Of a DNA stretch of 64,000 nt, positions 1 to 9,386 are shown piece by piece. The stretch lies in the NCBI GenBank assembly GCA_016185125.1, contig JACPOC010000058.1, forward strand, positions 24,938 to 88,937. Reading direction: 5' to 3'. Both the position numbers and the translations under genes were made by a program. Positions within the stretch are counted from its first letter, which is position 1. The number at the start of each line of letters is the position of its first letter. The notes beneath the pieces were generated by a model. It was not told the origin of the DNA. It worked only from the letters and a program-made list of their open reading frames with translations, and searched no databases. Source of the DNA: Bacteroidota bacterium (GTDB taxonomy: Bacteria; Bacteroidota; Bacteroidia; B-17B0; Aurantibacillaceae).

Positions 1-591
1 AAATCCTCCTAATAAAATTTTATATTTTAAAATGCGTTTTGCAAAGGAAGGGCCTATTCCGTTTATTTCTAAAAGCGTTAAACTATCGGCACTGTTTAAT
101 TCAATTATTTTAGCGGCTTTTATTATGGGCTTTTTCTCGACTACGGCATCTTTGGAAGCTACATTTTCTATTGTAATATAAGGCTTTAGGGTTTGATAAA
201 AATCTTCGTTTATGCCGTAAACTTTTTTCAGGTCTTCTTGCTCTTTAAAAACAAAACCTTTTGCTCTGAATTTTAATAGAATAGCCGCCCGTTTTTCACC
301 GAAGCCAAGGTCTTTTAATTGAGAAAAAGTTACCGTATTTGGATCAAAGCTAAAAAGTGGTTTTGTCGGATCGGCTCCCATCACTTTGCGCGCGTATCCT
401 GAATTTTGTTCCGCGCTATCCAGTTTTCTTTCTTTTAAAGGCAAATTTTCAATCACAATGTTATCCTTTGTAATAAAACGCGGATATATTAAGCGTACGG
501 CAAGAAGTAAGAGGCATATCACGCACAGCACCAATAAGCCATTGCGCTGCTGTTTATTAAAGCCAAAATAATTATTTAAAACATTTTTAAT
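1..591 (-). CDS. Helix-hairpin-helix (ComEA-like) membrane-anchored protein, partial
   Basis: Reading the minus strand leftwards from about 591 gives an open frame that runs off the window start, so the C-terminus is missing. Near the N-terminus is one membrane segment (GLLVLCVICLLLLAVRLIYP). About 90 residues in, the ComEA-type helix-hairpin-helix pattern begins (FSFDPNTVTFSQLKDLGFGE), and a second copy follows (IELNSADSLTLLEINGIGP). Such domains bind DNA without sequence specificity, and the family is linked to DNA uptake or repair. The frame has no ATG near the expected start: the only ATG there (about 584) is out of frame and meets a stop at once. An ATT/ATA start, a later GTG, or a sequence error must be assumed. 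The 5' end overlaps the permease gene stop by a few bases, which suggests co-transcription. Family is clear; start is not. Confidence 0.75.
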   Translation of the reverse strand, partial: MKNVLNNYFGFNKQQRNGLLVLCVICLLLLAVRLIYPRFITKDNIVIENLPLKERKLDSAEQNSGYARKVMGADPTKPLFSFDPNTVTFSQLKDLGFGEKRAAILLKFRAKGFVFKEQEDLKKVYGINEDFYQTLKPYITIENVASKDAVVEKKPIIKAAKIIELNSADSLTLLEINGIGPSFAKRILKYKILLGGF

Positions 592-2011
592 TATTCTTTT
601 TATTTAAGTGTGTAAAAATAAAATAAACCGGTATTCCAATAAACATAATCAATAAGCCCCAAGCGGTGTTTTGTGGTTTAAAAATTAACAGATCGATGCA
701 GATGGCCAGTGTAATTATAATATACAACGCAGGTATAACAGGGTATCCGAAGGCTTTATAAGGCCTTTCAGCCAAAGGTTCTTTTTTTCTGAAATAGAAA
801 AGAGTGGAAATGGTGATGATGTAAAATATCAGCGAGGCAAAAGTGCAATAGTCAAGCAGCGAACCGTAAGATCCGCTCAAACACAGTATGGAAGCCCAAG
901 CCGCCTGTATCCATAATGCTTTGGATGGCACATTGTATTTATTCAGATAAGCTGCTGTTTTAAAAAATAAATTTTGAGAAGCCATGGTGTGAAATAACCT
1001 GGCGCCGGAAAGAATTAAGCCATTATTGCAACCAAAAGTGGAAACAATTATAAGCAATGCCATTAAATAAGAAGCCACGTTGCCAAAAACCGCGCTCATG
1101 GCCGCTGTTCCTACCCGGTCGTTTTGTGCAAAAGCTACTCCTCGCGAAACAACATCCGAACCGTTAGGATCGCCTAAAGCCGGGAGTAACATAAAATAAG
1201 CTACGTTGGCTAAAATATATAATATGGTAACCAATAATACCCCTATTAATAAGCCTAAGGGAATATTTTTTTTAGGTTCTTTTATTTCTCCCGCTATAAA
1301 TGTAACGTTGTTCCAGGCATCACTGCTAAAAAGGGAGCCTATTAAAGCCACTCCAATGGCACTAATGAGCATGCTTGAATTAAATCCGCCACCTTCAGAT
1401 CCTACCGGAGAAAAGGGCAGGGCAATGTTGGCACTCCAGTAATCTAATTGCGAGCCTGCCACAAAGCCAATTACAATTACCGCGAACAGCGCTATTATTT
1501 TTGCACTTGTAAATACACGTTGAATAATTTTGCCGTTGTTAATCCCCCTTGAATTTAAAAAAGTTAAAAATAAAATAGAACCTACACCTAATAATTGAGT
1601 AGTGCTGATGTGAAAAGATCCTATCGTCATCACTATGTTTTTTTCATCAAAAAAGGGAATCAAAGCGCCTACAAATCTCGCAAAGGCCACCGCCACCGCG
1701 GCAATAACCCCTGTTTGAATCACCGTAAAAACAGTCCACCCATACACAAAGGCAGTTAATTTGCCATAGGCTCTTTGAAGATATATAAACTGGCCACCTG
1801 CGTTGGGCATCATGCCCGCAAGTTCGCCGTAACTCAGTGCCGCAAACAAGGTAATGAGCCCGCTTAAAATCCAGCAAAACAGCACCCAGAAGGGCGAGCC
1901 TAAAACACGCATCATATCCGCGCTTACAATAAAAATTCCTGAGCCTATCATGCTGCCGGAAACCAGCATTACGGTATCAAACAGATTTAAAGTTCTTTTT
2001 GGTTCGCTCAT
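587..2011 (-). CDS. APC-superfamily amino acid permease
   Basis: Encodes a 474-residue inner-membrane transporter with about 12 hydrophobic segments, the usual size for the amino acid-polyamine-organocation superfamily. The first helix carries the family's unwound substrate-binding motif GSMIGSGIF (residues 19-27). It most resembles the LAT/YjeH-like amino acid exchangers of bacteria; the substrate cannot be deduced. The start is the only sensible ATG before that helix. It lies directly upstream of the helix-hairpin-helix gene, whose start overlaps its stop. No second domain is present. Confidence 0.85.
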   Translation of the reverse strand: MSEPKRTLNLFDTVMLVSGSMIGSGIFIVSADMMRVLGSPFWVLFCWILSGLITLFAALSYGELAGMMPNAGGQFIYLQRAYGKLTAFVYGWTVFTVIQTGVIAAVAVAFARFVGALIPFFDEKNIVMTIGSFHISTTQLLGVGSILFLTFLNSRGINNGKIIQRVFTSAKIIALFAVIVIGFVAGSQLDYWSANIALPFSPVGSEGGGFNSSMLISAIGVALIGSLFSSDAWNNVTFIAGEIKEPKKNIPLGLLIGVLLVTILYILANVAYFMLLPALGDPNGSDVVSRGVAFAQNDRVGTAAMSAVFGNVASYLMALLIIVSTFGCNNGLILSGARLFHTMASQNLFFKTAAYLNKYNVPSKALWIQAAWASILCLSGSYGSLLDYCTFASLIFYIITISTLFYFRKKEPLAERPYKAFGYPVIPALYIIITLAICIDLLIFKPQNTAWGLLIMFIGIPVYFIFTHLNKKNN

Positions 2012-2041
2012 AAATTAATTTCTACAGAGCTTAAAGATAAT

Positions 2042-2049
2042 TAAATTTG
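2042..2049 (+). promoter_or_regulatory. Bacteroidetes -7 box (TAAATTTG)
   Basis: Perfect match to the Bacteroidetes -7 consensus TAnnTTTG, 15 nt before the ATG at 2065. No good TTTG -33 box is seen about 19 nt upstream. The box overlaps the alternative TTG start at 2047, which argues that translation begins at 2065. Confidence 0.35.
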
Positions 2050-2064
2050 TACAACACAATAAAG

Positions 2065-2622
2065 ATGAAAGTAATTGGAGATCGCATAAGTATATTAAAC
2101 ACGCCTGAACTATTAAGCATTGTTATTTTGCCTTTTAGGGATGAAAAAAAATTACGGCTTCTGCTTTTTTGGCTACTGGCATGGACGGCCTGCGGTGTAA
2201 TTGTAATTGCAAACTATTTTAAGTTGCAAGACCAAAGCAGTAAATTATTTGTAATTATTTATTTATCCTTTTGGATCTATTATGAAATAAAAATAACCCG
2301 GGCCTTTCTTTGGAAAAAATTCGGCAAAGAAAAGATATGGATAAAAGACGGCGTTTTAAATTATCAGCAGGAAATAAAAGGAAAAGGTAAGCTAAAAAAA
2401 TATGAAATTTTGTTGATCAACGACCTTAAAATTATTGAAATCAAACAGAATAATTTTTCGGATTTCATCAACCAAAGTTTTTGGATAAAAGGAGGGGAAA
2501 GATTGGAAGTCTCTTATAAAAATTCATTGGTGCGTTTTGGCATGCAGTTAAGCGATAAGGAAGCTCAGTTGGTCGTAAAGCCTCTCTCAGAGTGCATTTT
2601 AAGAGAATTAGACAAGCGGTAA
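2065..2622 (+). CDS. Hypothetical membrane protein with two N-terminal TM segments
   Basis: I do not recognise this 185-residue protein. Two adjacent hydrophobic stretches (about residues 32-50 and 59-76) form a hairpin in the membrane. They are followed by a charged, beta-rich cytoplasmic domain of about 100 residues rich in Lys, Ile and Trp. The layout resembles small PH-like/YcxB-type membrane proteins, but this is only a guess. I chose the ATG at 2065 over an in-frame TTG at 2047 because the TTG lies within a -7 promoter box. The gene is divergent from the permease and is followed by the metalloprotease. Confidence 0.6.
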   Translation: MKVIGDRISILNTPELLSIVILPFRDEKKLRLLLFWLLAWTACGVIVIANYFKLQDQSSKLFVIIYLSFWIYYEIKITRAFLWKKFGKEKIWIKDGVLNYQQEIKGKGKLKKYEILLINDLKIIEIKQNNFSDFINQSFWIKGGERLEVSYKNSLVRFGMQLSDKEAQLVVKPLSECILRELDKR

Positions 2623-2720
2623 TTTTTATGGGATGAATGGTTTTCTACATTATAATAAAGGTTGTAAATTGCATAAACGAAAAAACAAAATTAATAATAA
2701 CTAAATCTAATAGAAAGAGC

Positions 2721-5700
2721 ATGAAAAATTTTTTATGTACGGGAATGATTGCTTTAGGGATGTTTGCCAATGCGCAAGTTAGCCCTTCGCAAAGATGCGG
2801 TTCGGGTACACTGCCCCAACAATTTGAAACCTGGGTGCAAAGCGTAACCCCGGCACCGGGCAAAGGTGGGCAAAACTCTACCATGTCGGTTTATAACATA
2901 CCGGTTATTGTTCACGTTATTCATAATAACGCACCTGTTAACTCTATATCCGCAACAACAGGCGATAATTTAAATGCGGCTCAAATTCAAGATCAAATAA
3001 ACATTTTAAATAGAGATTTTAATGGCGTCAATCCTGATACCGCAAATATTCCCGCGGTATTTAAGCCTTTATTGGGCAAATTTCAATTTAATTTTTGCTT
3101 GGCGGTTGTAAACCCCACCGGTGGTATAATGCCTGAGCCGGGTATTGATAGAATTGACAGAAATACAAAAGGTTGGACAGCTCCTCCTTATGCTACCACT
3201 TATGTAACAAGTACCATAAAGCCCGCAAGTATTTGGGATGTAAACAGGTATTTTAATATGTGGGTTTGCCCAATGAGCGGCGGCGTTTTAGGTTTTGCTA
3301 CCTTTCCTGCTCCCGGAACATCAGGCCTTTTAGGGTTAAATGCTCCTTATGGAACAGCAACTACTGATGGCGTAGTAATGCTTGGTAATGCTATTGGAAG
3401 TATTGGAACCGCGGTTACTAACGCTCCTTACCATAAAGGCAGAACCACTACTCATGAGGTGGGACATTGGTTAGGCTTACGCCACATTTGGGGCGATGCA
3501 GCTTGCGGTAACGACTATTGTAACGATACCCCTACGCAAAATACCAGTAATTTTGGTTGCCCTACTTTTCCCTTAGTTACTTGTGGAAACGGACCGAATG
3601 GTGACATGTTCATGAATTATATGGATTATACCGACGACCTTTGTATGTTTATGTTTTCAAAGGATCAAAAATACCGCGCTCAGGTAATTATGACTAACTC
3701 TCCACTTCGTCTTGCTTTATTATCTTCAACCGTGTGTAATTTACCAACCGTAGGTAACGATATTGGAATTACTTTTGTAAGCAGTCCTACCTACTCACAG
3801 GTTATTAATTGTAACAATTTTATTAACCCTGTTATTCGTGTAAACAATTATGGATCTACCACCATTAACAGTGCTACTTTTAATTATCAGGTAGATGGGG
3901 GAGTTTCAAGTGTATATAACTGGACCGGAAGCATTGCTCCTACTGGTTCTGTGAATATTTCAATGCCCATGGTTTCTAACCTTACCAACGGGGCGCATGT
4001 ATATAGTGTAAGTGTTTCCGCACCAAACGGCGGAACAGATGCGAATTCAAACAATAATTCTAATACACAGAATTTTACTATTTCTAATTCATTTACGCTT
4101 AATGCAGCTGCCAGTCAGACAACGATTTGCCCAAGCTCTTCAACAACTCTAACAGCAACGGGCGGCGCATCAGGTTATACATGGACGCCGGGCGGATCCA
4201 CCGGAACCTCTGTAGTAGTGTCTCCATTAGTAAGCACAGTTTATACCCTAACCGGAGGCACAGGAACTTGTACTAATACTAAAACGCTTTCAATAGTTGT
4301 AGGTGCTTCTTTGGCAGTTTCTGCTACTAATGCAACTATTTGTGCAGGAAACCCCGCAACTTTAACAGCCTCAGGTGCAACTACTTATACATGGAATACG
4401 GGTGCAACAGGAGCTAATTTAGTAGTTTCCCCCGCGGCCACTACTGTATATACAGTTAGCGGAAGCACAGGAGCATGTGGTGGTTCTAATACAGCTACTG
4501 TAACTGTTAATTCAACCCCTATAGTTTCGGTTAACAGCTCAACTATTTGTTCAGGAAGCACTGCCACTCTTACCGCTACAGGCGCTACTACTTATTCCTG
4601 GAATACAGGAGCAACTACAAGTGCCATTAATGTGAGTCCGCTTTCTAACACGGTTTATACAGTAACCGGGGCAAACGGTGCTTGTACCAACGTTAAAACA
4701 ACAACAGTAATTGTTAATGCCAGCCCAATAGTTGCCGTTAACTCCTCAACCATTTGTTCAGGAAATTCGGCCAACCTTACAGCAAGCGGAGCAACATCCT
4801 TTTTGTGGAATACCGGAGCCACTTCGGCTAGTATCTCTGTTAGCCCTGCTGCTACCACCGTTTATACAATTACAGGCACAACCGGCGGATGCTCAAACAT
4901 CAAGACATCTACTGTAACTGTTAATGCTAATCCTATCGTAACGGTTAATTCTCCAACTATTTGCGCGGGAAACACTGCCGCATTAAGTGCCACAGGAGCA
5001 ACTTCTTATTTATGGAATACAGGCGCCACAACTAGTGCTATTAATGTTAGTCCGGCATCTACAACGGTCTACACTGTAACCGGAACTTCAGGTTCTTGTA
5101 CCAATGTTAAAACTACAACGGTTGTAGTTAACACTATTCCAACGGTAAATGTTAACTCTTCCACTATTTGTTCAAGTAACACCGCTAACTTAACAGCTAC
5201 AGGCGCTACTTCTTACTTATGGAATACAGGTGCTACAACCTCCGGAATATCTGTAAGTCCTTCATCAACAACTATTTACACAGTAACAGGCACTTCAAAT
5301 GGATGCTCTAATGTAAAAACATCTACTGTAACGGTTAATGCAACTCCAACAGTTAACGTTAACTCGTACACGGTTTGTCCTGGTGGAAGCGCTACTTTAA
5401 CAGCAAACGGAGCAAATACTTACAGTTGGAACACAGGTTCTACTGCTAACCCCTTGGTAGTTTCTCCGGCATCTACAACAATTTATACTGCCACCGGAAC
5501 TTCTTCCGGATGTTCATCAAGCATAAGTGCTACGGTAACTATTGGAACATCTTTATCCATTATTACTTCACCTGCATCGCAAACAATATGCAGCGGAAGT
5601 TCAGCTACCCTTACAGCAAGCGGTGCAACCACTTATACATGGAGTACAGGTGCGGTTGCCAGTTCAATTGTAGTAACACCAACCTCTAATGCTTCTTATA

Positions 5701-6470
5701 ACGTTACGGGTTCAAGCGGGACTTGTTCAGGGTCTAATGTGGCTTCGGTAAACGTTACCTTACCTGCAACATTAGCCTTAAATTCATCTAACGCTACATG
5801 TTTTGGACAATCAAACGGATCTGCAACGGTTACTCCAACAGGAGGAGCAGCACCTTACAGCTACAATTACAGCTCAGGTGCTACAACAGCGGTAGCCGGC
5901 GGTTTATCTGCAGGTACTTATACCGCTAATGTAACTACTGCTTTTGGATGTGTGTCTTCACAAGTGTTTACCATTACCCAGCCTGCTGTTTTAGGTTTAA
6001 ATACTACAACTGCAAACGCGAGTTGCGGCACCTGTGCTGATGGAAGCGCTTCAGTTACTGCAACGGGCGGAAACGCGCCTTACACCTATACCTGGATGCC
6101 TTCGGGAGGAAACGCGGCTACAGCTAATGCTTTAACTCCGGGTTGTTATACGGTAAGTGTGAGTGATAATTTAGGTTGTGCTTCTAACGCTACTACCTGT
6201 GTTTCTTTTGTAACCGGAATTGCATCAAACAAAAACAACAGTGTGTTTAATGTTTATCCTAATCCAACTAACGGAAACATAACAATTGATCTTGGCTCTA
6301 ACGCCATCAGAACTATTGAAGTGATAGATGTTACAGGAAGATTGATAATCACTGAAAAAACTGCCCATGTTAGTGTTCAAATGAACCTTAGTGCTTATAG
6401 TAACGGAATTTATTACTTAAACATTAAAGATGAAAATGGAACAAAACAGTTTAAAATTGTTAAGCAGTAA
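2721..6470 (+). CDS. Secreted M43-type zinc metalloprotease with Ig-like repeats and T9SS type A domain
   Basis: A 1249-residue protein. Residues 1-18 form a signal peptide (MKNFLCTGMIALGMFANA). The catalytic domain holds HEVGHWLGLRH at 245-255, matching HExxHxxGxxH, and a later Met-turn (MNYMDYTDD), both typical of pappalysin-like M43 peptidases. After the protease comes a CARDB-like segment, then eight tandem Ig-like repeats of about 69 residues, each with a TIC.G...LTA.GA..Y.WNTGA core. Two SprB-like repeats follow. The last 80 residues form a type A T9SS sorting domain (VYPNPTNGNITI) ending in KIVKQ. It is therefore expected at the outer membrane surface or in the medium. An upstream in-frame ATG at 2637 would put 28 charged residues before the signal peptide, so I start at 2721. 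A strong terminator follows. Confidence 0.92.
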   Translation: MKNFLCTGMIALGMFANAQVSPSQRCGSGTLPQQFETWVQSVTPAPGKGGQNSTMSVYNIPVIVHVIHNNAPVNSISATTGDNLNAAQIQDQINILNRDFNGVNPDTANIPAVFKPLLGKFQFNFCLAVVNPTGGIMPEPGIDRIDRNTKGWTAPPYATTYVTSTIKPASIWDVNRYFNMWVCPMSGGVLGFATFPAPGTSGLLGLNAPYGTATTDGVVMLGNAIGSIGTAVTNAPYHKGRTTTHEVGHWLGLRHIWGDAACGNDYCNDTPTQNTSNFGCPTFPLVTCGNGPNGDMFMNYMDYTDDLCMFMFSKDQKYRAQVIMTNSPLRLALLSSTVCNLPTVGNDIGITFVSSPTYSQVINCNNFINPVIRVNNYGSTTINSATFNYQVDGGVSSVYNWTGSIAPTGSVNISMPMVSNLTNGAHVYSVSVSAPNGGTDANSNNNSNTQNFTISNSFTLNAAASQTTICPSSSTTLTATGGASGYTWTPGGSTGTSVVVSPLVSTVYTLTGGTGTCTNTKTLSIVVGASLAVSATNATICAGNPATLTASGATTYTWNTGATGANLVVSPAATTVYTVSGSTGACGGSNTATVTVNSTPIVSVNSSTICSGSTATLTATGATTYSWNTGATTSAINVSPLSNTVYTVTGANGACTNVKTTTVIVNASPIVAVNSSTICSGNSANLTASGATSFLWNTGATSASISVSPAATTVYTITGTTGGCSNIKTSTVTVNANPIVTVNSPTICAGNTAALSATGATSYLWNTGATTSAINVSPASTTVYTVTGTSGSCTNVKTTTVVVNTIPTVNVNSSTICSSNTANLTATGATSYLWNTGATTSGISVSPSSTTIYTVTGTSNGCSNVKTSTVTVNATPTVNVNSYTVCPGGSATLTANGANTYSWNTGSTANPLVVSPASTTIYTATGTSSGCSSSISATVTIGTSLSIITSPASQTICSGSSATLTASGATTYTWSTGAVASSIVVTPTSNASYNVTGSSGTCSGSNVASVNVTLPATLALNSSNATCFGQSNGSATVTPTGGAAPYSYNYSSGATTAVAGGLSAGTYTANVTTAFGCVSSQVFTITQPAVLGLNTTTANASCGTCADGSASVTATGGNAPYTYTWMPSGGNAATANALTPGCYTVSVSDNLGCASNATTCVSFVTGIASNKNNSVFNVYPNPTNGNITIDLGSNAIRTIEVIDVTGRLIITEKTAHVSVQMNLSAYSNGIYYLNIKDENGTKQFKIVKQ
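4105..5760 (+). repeat. Eight tandem Ig-like coding repeats, period about 207 bp
   Basis: Within the metalloprotease gene, eight units with a TIC(S/A)G core recur. The central units begin near 4735, 4942, 5149 and 5356, an exact 207-bp spacing (69 codons). Neighbouring units are highly similar at both protein and DNA level. The same unit type recurs in the minus-strand gene at 27064-31509. Repeats like this can expand, contract and convert. Confidence 0.85.
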
Positions 6471-6494
6471 TTTTTAAAAAAAGTATTTTCTTTA

Positions 6495-6526
6495 AAAGCC
6501 GCCGGGGTTTATCCGGCGGCTTTTTT
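6495..6526 (+). terminator. Rho-independent terminator after the metalloprotease
   Basis: Perfect 11-bp stem AAAGCCGCCGG (6495-6505) with CCGGCGGCTTT (6513-6523), a 7-nt loop and a T-run. Confidence 0.9.
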
Positions 6527-6691
6527 ATTTTATAACTATGCAGATCTTTATTATCTGATAGCCAATAATTGATAATGATGTAATGCAAACAGAGTATTTG
6601 AAAAATTTAGACTATATTTACATTGAACATACGCGAAAGCCCCTTAACTCCCTGAGTTGTTTCTGTTAAGTTTGTTTTTAAATAACTTAAC

Positions 6692-7822
6692 ATGCCTTAC
6701 ACTAAAAAGATTTTTTCGCCCGCCCGGTTTATTGATAGTAATAAAGAGAAGGCTTTGTTTTTTTCTACCTTGCGTAAACGAGTAGACAGTTATTTCAGGG
6801 ATAATAACCTATCAAAACATTATAATACTGAAATGGTAATAAAGAGCATTGTAATGCTTAGCCTTTATATGGGAAGCTTTGTTTTGGTTGTTACCTTACA
6901 GCCCTCTTTTGGCATAGCGATGGTATTGTGGGCTATTATGGGCTTTAGCAAAGCCGGTATTGGCATGAGTGTGATGCACGACGCTAACCACGGAGCCTAT
7001 TCTTCCAGCAGCAAGGTTAATTTGTGGATGGGTTACACCCTTAATCTTGTTGGAGGATCGGTATTTAACTGGAAGATTCAACACAATATTTTACATCATA
7101 CCTATACCAATATTGTTCACATGGACGATGATGTAGAAGATAAAGGTATGATGAGGTTTTCGCCGCACACAAAAATAAAATGGTTTCAAAATCTACAATT
7201 TGTGTACGCGTTTTTGTTTTATGGAATTCTTACCATTTATTGGGCTGTGTTAAAAGATTTTATACAATTTACCAAGTATAAAAACAATGGCACCAATAAA
7301 AATTCTAAGCAACAAAACAAAACTGTTTTATTAAAAATAATCATAAGTAAAATAGCTTATGGATTTGTGTTTTTTGTACTTCCTATATTTATATTAAAAG
7401 CACCGGCAAGTCAAATTATAGCAGGATTTTTGTTAATGCATTTTATTGCGGGCATTCTTCTAACACTTGTATTTCAATTAGCGCACGCGGTGGAAGAGAG
7501 CTCTTATCCTTTACCAAACGATGATGGTAACATAGAAAACAATTGGGCAGTGCACCAACTGAACACCACGGTTAATTTCGCACGTTCAAGTAAATTTATT
7601 TCGTGGTATGTTGGTGGTTTAAATTATCAGGTAGAACACCATTTATTTCCCTCTATTTGTCACGTGCATTATCCCCAAATATCAAAAATTGTAGAACTAA
7701 CCACAAAAGAGTTTGGTATTCCTTATTTAGAGAATAAGACTTTTTTAGACGCCGTGCGCTCACATATAAAATCATTAAAGCGCTTTGGAAAATTACCCGC
7801 TATTAACGAAGCTATTGCCTGA
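6692..7822 (+). CDS. Membrane fatty acid desaturase (front-end/acyl-lipid type)
   Basis: A 376-residue di-iron membrane desaturase. All three histidine boxes are present: HDANH (96-100), HNILHH (131-136) and QVEHH (313-317). The Gln in place of the first His of the third box (QVEHHLFP) is the hallmark of front-end (delta-5/delta-6, linoleoyl-CoA type) desaturases rather than delta-9 enzymes. Four or more hydrophobic segments lie between the boxes. Expected role is introduction of double bonds into membrane acyl chains at the cytoplasmic face, which would suit cold adaptation; the cold-shock gene is immediately downstream. Regiospecificity cannot be read from sequence. ATG start with no better candidate. 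Confidence 0.9.
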   Translation: MPYTKKIFSPARFIDSNKEKALFFSTLRKRVDSYFRDNNLSKHYNTEMVIKSIVMLSLYMGSFVLVVTLQPSFGIAMVLWAIMGFSKAGIGMSVMHDANHGAYSSSSKVNLWMGYTLNLVGGSVFNWKIQHNILHHTYTNIVHMDDDVEDKGMMRFSPHTKIKWFQNLQFVYAFLFYGILTIYWAVLKDFIQFTKYKNNGTNKNSKQQNKTVLLKIIISKIAYGFVFFVLPIFILKAPASQIIAGFLLMHFIAGILLTLVFQLAHAVEESSYPLPNDDGNIENNWAVHQLNTTVNFARSSKFISWYVGGLNYQVEHHLFPSICHVHYPQISKIVELTTKEFGIPYLENKTFLDAVRSHIKSLKRFGKLPAINEAIA

Positions 7823-7879
7823 AAGGAGTAAGCATTTGATTTTATTTTTTTAATTTCATGTAATTCAATTTAAAAACCG

Positions 7880-7887
7880 TATATTTG
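7880..7887 (+). promoter_or_regulatory. Candidate -7 box for the cold-shock transcript (TATATTTG)
   Basis: Exact TAnnTTTG match, which would give a leader of about 215 nt before the cold-shock gene. No clear TTTG box is seen at the right distance upstream, so this is tentative. Confidence 0.35.
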
Positions 7888-7957
7888 ATAAACATCTTTG
7901 AGTATTTTGTATCTCAGTTAATTTGTAACCTCCTTACAAACAATTATTTTACATTTC

Positions 7958-8091
7958 TAAGGCTGTTAACAAAATAATTATTATAGCCTTAATCCAAATT
8001 AAACTAAAACATATCGGACAGAGCTTGTCCATCAAACTTCTCTCTAATAACAACAAACAATAAATAACCCGTTTCTGAATTAATCAGAAAC
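7958..8091 (+). promoter_or_regulatory. Structured 5' leader of the cold-shock gene
   Basis: Three hairpins lie upstream of the start codon. The first is TAAGGCT/AGCCTTA (7958-7964 with 7985-7991). The second is GGACA/TGTCC (8016-8020 with 8026-8030). The third is a perfect 8-bp stem GTTTCTGA/TCAGAAAC (8071-8078 with 8084-8091) just before an A-rich, SD-free ribosome-binding region. Long structured leaders act as thermosensors in proteobacterial cspA mRNAs; equivalence here is inferred. Confidence 0.45.
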
Positions 8092-8108
8092 ACAAAACAA
8101 AACAAAAA

Positions 8109-8297
8109 ATGAAAAACGGAACAGTAAAATTCTTCAATGAAGAGAAAGGCTTTGGCTTTATTCAAGAAGATGGTGGCGAAGATATCTTCGTTCATGTATC
8201 AGGACTTAAATCTGAAATACGTGAAAATGATAAAGTGTCTTTTGATGTAGAGCGCGGAAAAAAAGGCTTAAATGCTGTAAATGTAAGTGTAGTTTAA
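8109..8297 (+). CDS. Cold-shock domain protein
   Basis: A 62-residue single OB-fold cold-shock protein that binds single-stranded RNA/DNA and is expected to act as an RNA chaperone. RNP1 (KGFGFI, residues 13-18) and RNP2 (IFVHV, 26-30) are intact. It is slightly shorter than the usual 65-70 residues but complete. The ATG is preceded by an A-rich stretch (acaaaacaaaacaaaaa) rather than a Shine-Dalgarno sequence, as is common in Bacteroidota. The gene is monocistronic: a long leader is upstream and a terminator starts 12 nt after the stop. Confidence 0.95.
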   Translation: MKNGTVKFFNEEKGFGFIQEDGGEDIFVHVSGLKSEIRENDKVSFDVERGKKGLNAVNVSVV

Positions 8298-8309
8298 TAC
8301 TATTACCGG

Positions 8310-8340
8310 AAAGGCAAATTAAATTTTGCCTTTCTTTTTT
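8310..8340 (+). terminator. Terminator after the cold-shock gene
   Basis: AAAGGCAAA (8310-8318) pairs with TTTGCCTTT (8325-8333), followed by a T-run. Confidence 0.85.
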
Positions 8341-8404
8341 TAAAAGGCTTTGTAAAGTTTGATTGAGCCTTAATTTTTTTATTTAATAATTCTTTCAATA
8401 AAGC

Positions 8405-9268
8405 ATGAGACAACTTAAGATCAGTAAATCAATAACCAACCGCGAAAGCGCTTCGTTAGACAGGTATTTAATTGAAATTGCCAAACACGATCTTATTACC
8501 GCAGATGAAGAAACTATTTTAACTAAAAAAATACGCGAAGGCGATCATGCCGCGCTCGAAAAATTGGTAACCGCCAATTTACGATTTGTGGTTTCGGTTG
8601 CTAAACAATATCAAAATCAGGGATTGAATTTAACCGATTTGATAAACGAAGGAAACCTGGGATTGATTAAAGCGGCAAAACGTTTTGATGAAACCCGCGG
8701 ATTTAAATTTATTTCTTACGCTGTATGGTGGATTAGGCAAGCGATTTTACAGGCAGTTGCTGAACAATCGCGTGTAATAAGATTGCCGTTAAATAAAATT
8801 GGCGCGCTTAATAAAATTAAAAAAACAGTTGCCTCTTTGGAGCAAGACCTTGAAAGGCCGGCCAGCACTTACGAAATTGCCGAAGCTTTAGAGATGTCTG
8901 AATCTGAAGTAGTAGTAACTATGGTGGCTTCTCATGTTCATGTTTCAACCGATGCAACATTTGCCGGAAAAGAGGATATGAGTTTAATGGACATCCTTTA
9001 TAACCCGGGCGATCCAAAACCGGATGATTCGTTAATGGCTTCTTCATTAAGTCTTGAAATTGGAAGGGTTCTTCAAACCTTAACCGAAAGAGAAAGCGAT
9101 GTAATTATTTTATTTTACGGAATAGGATTAAACCACTCTTATACCTTAGAAGAAATTGGAGAAAAATATGAATTAACCCGCGAACGAGTAAGACAAATAA
9201 AGGAAAAAGCTTTAAGGCGATTAAGAAACGCTTCTAAAAGCAAAATTCTTAAAACATATTTGGGGTAA
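8405..9268 (+). CDS. rpoD: RNA polymerase sigma-70 factor, RpoD/SigA type
   Basis: A 287-residue sigma factor with the compact Bacteroidota primary-sigma layout. It has region 1.2 ([15 protein letters not shown]), region 2 with the core-binding and -10-melting motif ([20 protein letters not shown]), region 3 and region 4.2 with its helix-turn-helix ([18 protein letters not shown]). The opening [15 protein letters not shown] is characteristic of the primary sigma factors of this phylum, which recognise TTTG/TAnnTTTG promoters. Whether this is the only primary sigma or a paralogue cannot be judged from one window. It is monocistronic, with a terminator shortly downstream. Confidence 0.9.
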   Translation: MRQLKISKSITNRESASLDRYLIEIAKHDLITADEETILTKKIREGDHAALEKLVTANLRFVVSVAKQYQNQGLNLTDLINEGNLGLIKAAKRFDETRGFKFISYAVWWIRQAILQAVAEQSRVIRLPLNKIGALNKIKKTVASLEQDLERPASTYEIAEALEMSESEVVVTMVASHVHVSTDATFAGKEDMSLMDILYNPGDPKPDDSLMASSLSLEIGRVLQTLTERESDVIILFYGIGLNHSYTLEEIGEKYELTRERVRQIKEKALRRLRNASKSKILKTYLG

Positions 9269-9292
9269 AATATATTCAAAAAAAAACACTGC

Positions 9293-9328
9293 AAATCCCT
9301 TGATGTAAATGATCAGGGGATTTTTTCT
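9293..9328 (+). terminator. Terminator after rpoD
   Basis: AAATCCCTTGAT (9293-9304) pairs with ATCAGGGGATTT (9311-9322) with one G-T wobble, followed by a T-rich tail. Confidence 0.85.
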
Positions 9329-9386
9329 TTGTATTCAACTTAAATAAAAAAAAGGGCTGCCTTTTAATAAGCAACCCTTTTTATTG

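Noticed and set aside
4105..5760. Regularly spaced 207-bp repeats suggested a CRISPR-like or satellite array
   Set aside because: The repeats lie in frame inside one long coding gene and encode Ig-like domains; there are no short direct repeats with unique spacers.
8405..9268. Possible alternative (stress) sigma factor
   Set aside because: The length, the [15 protein letters not shown] start and intact regions 2-4 match the phylum's primary sigma type; no stress-specific feature is seen.
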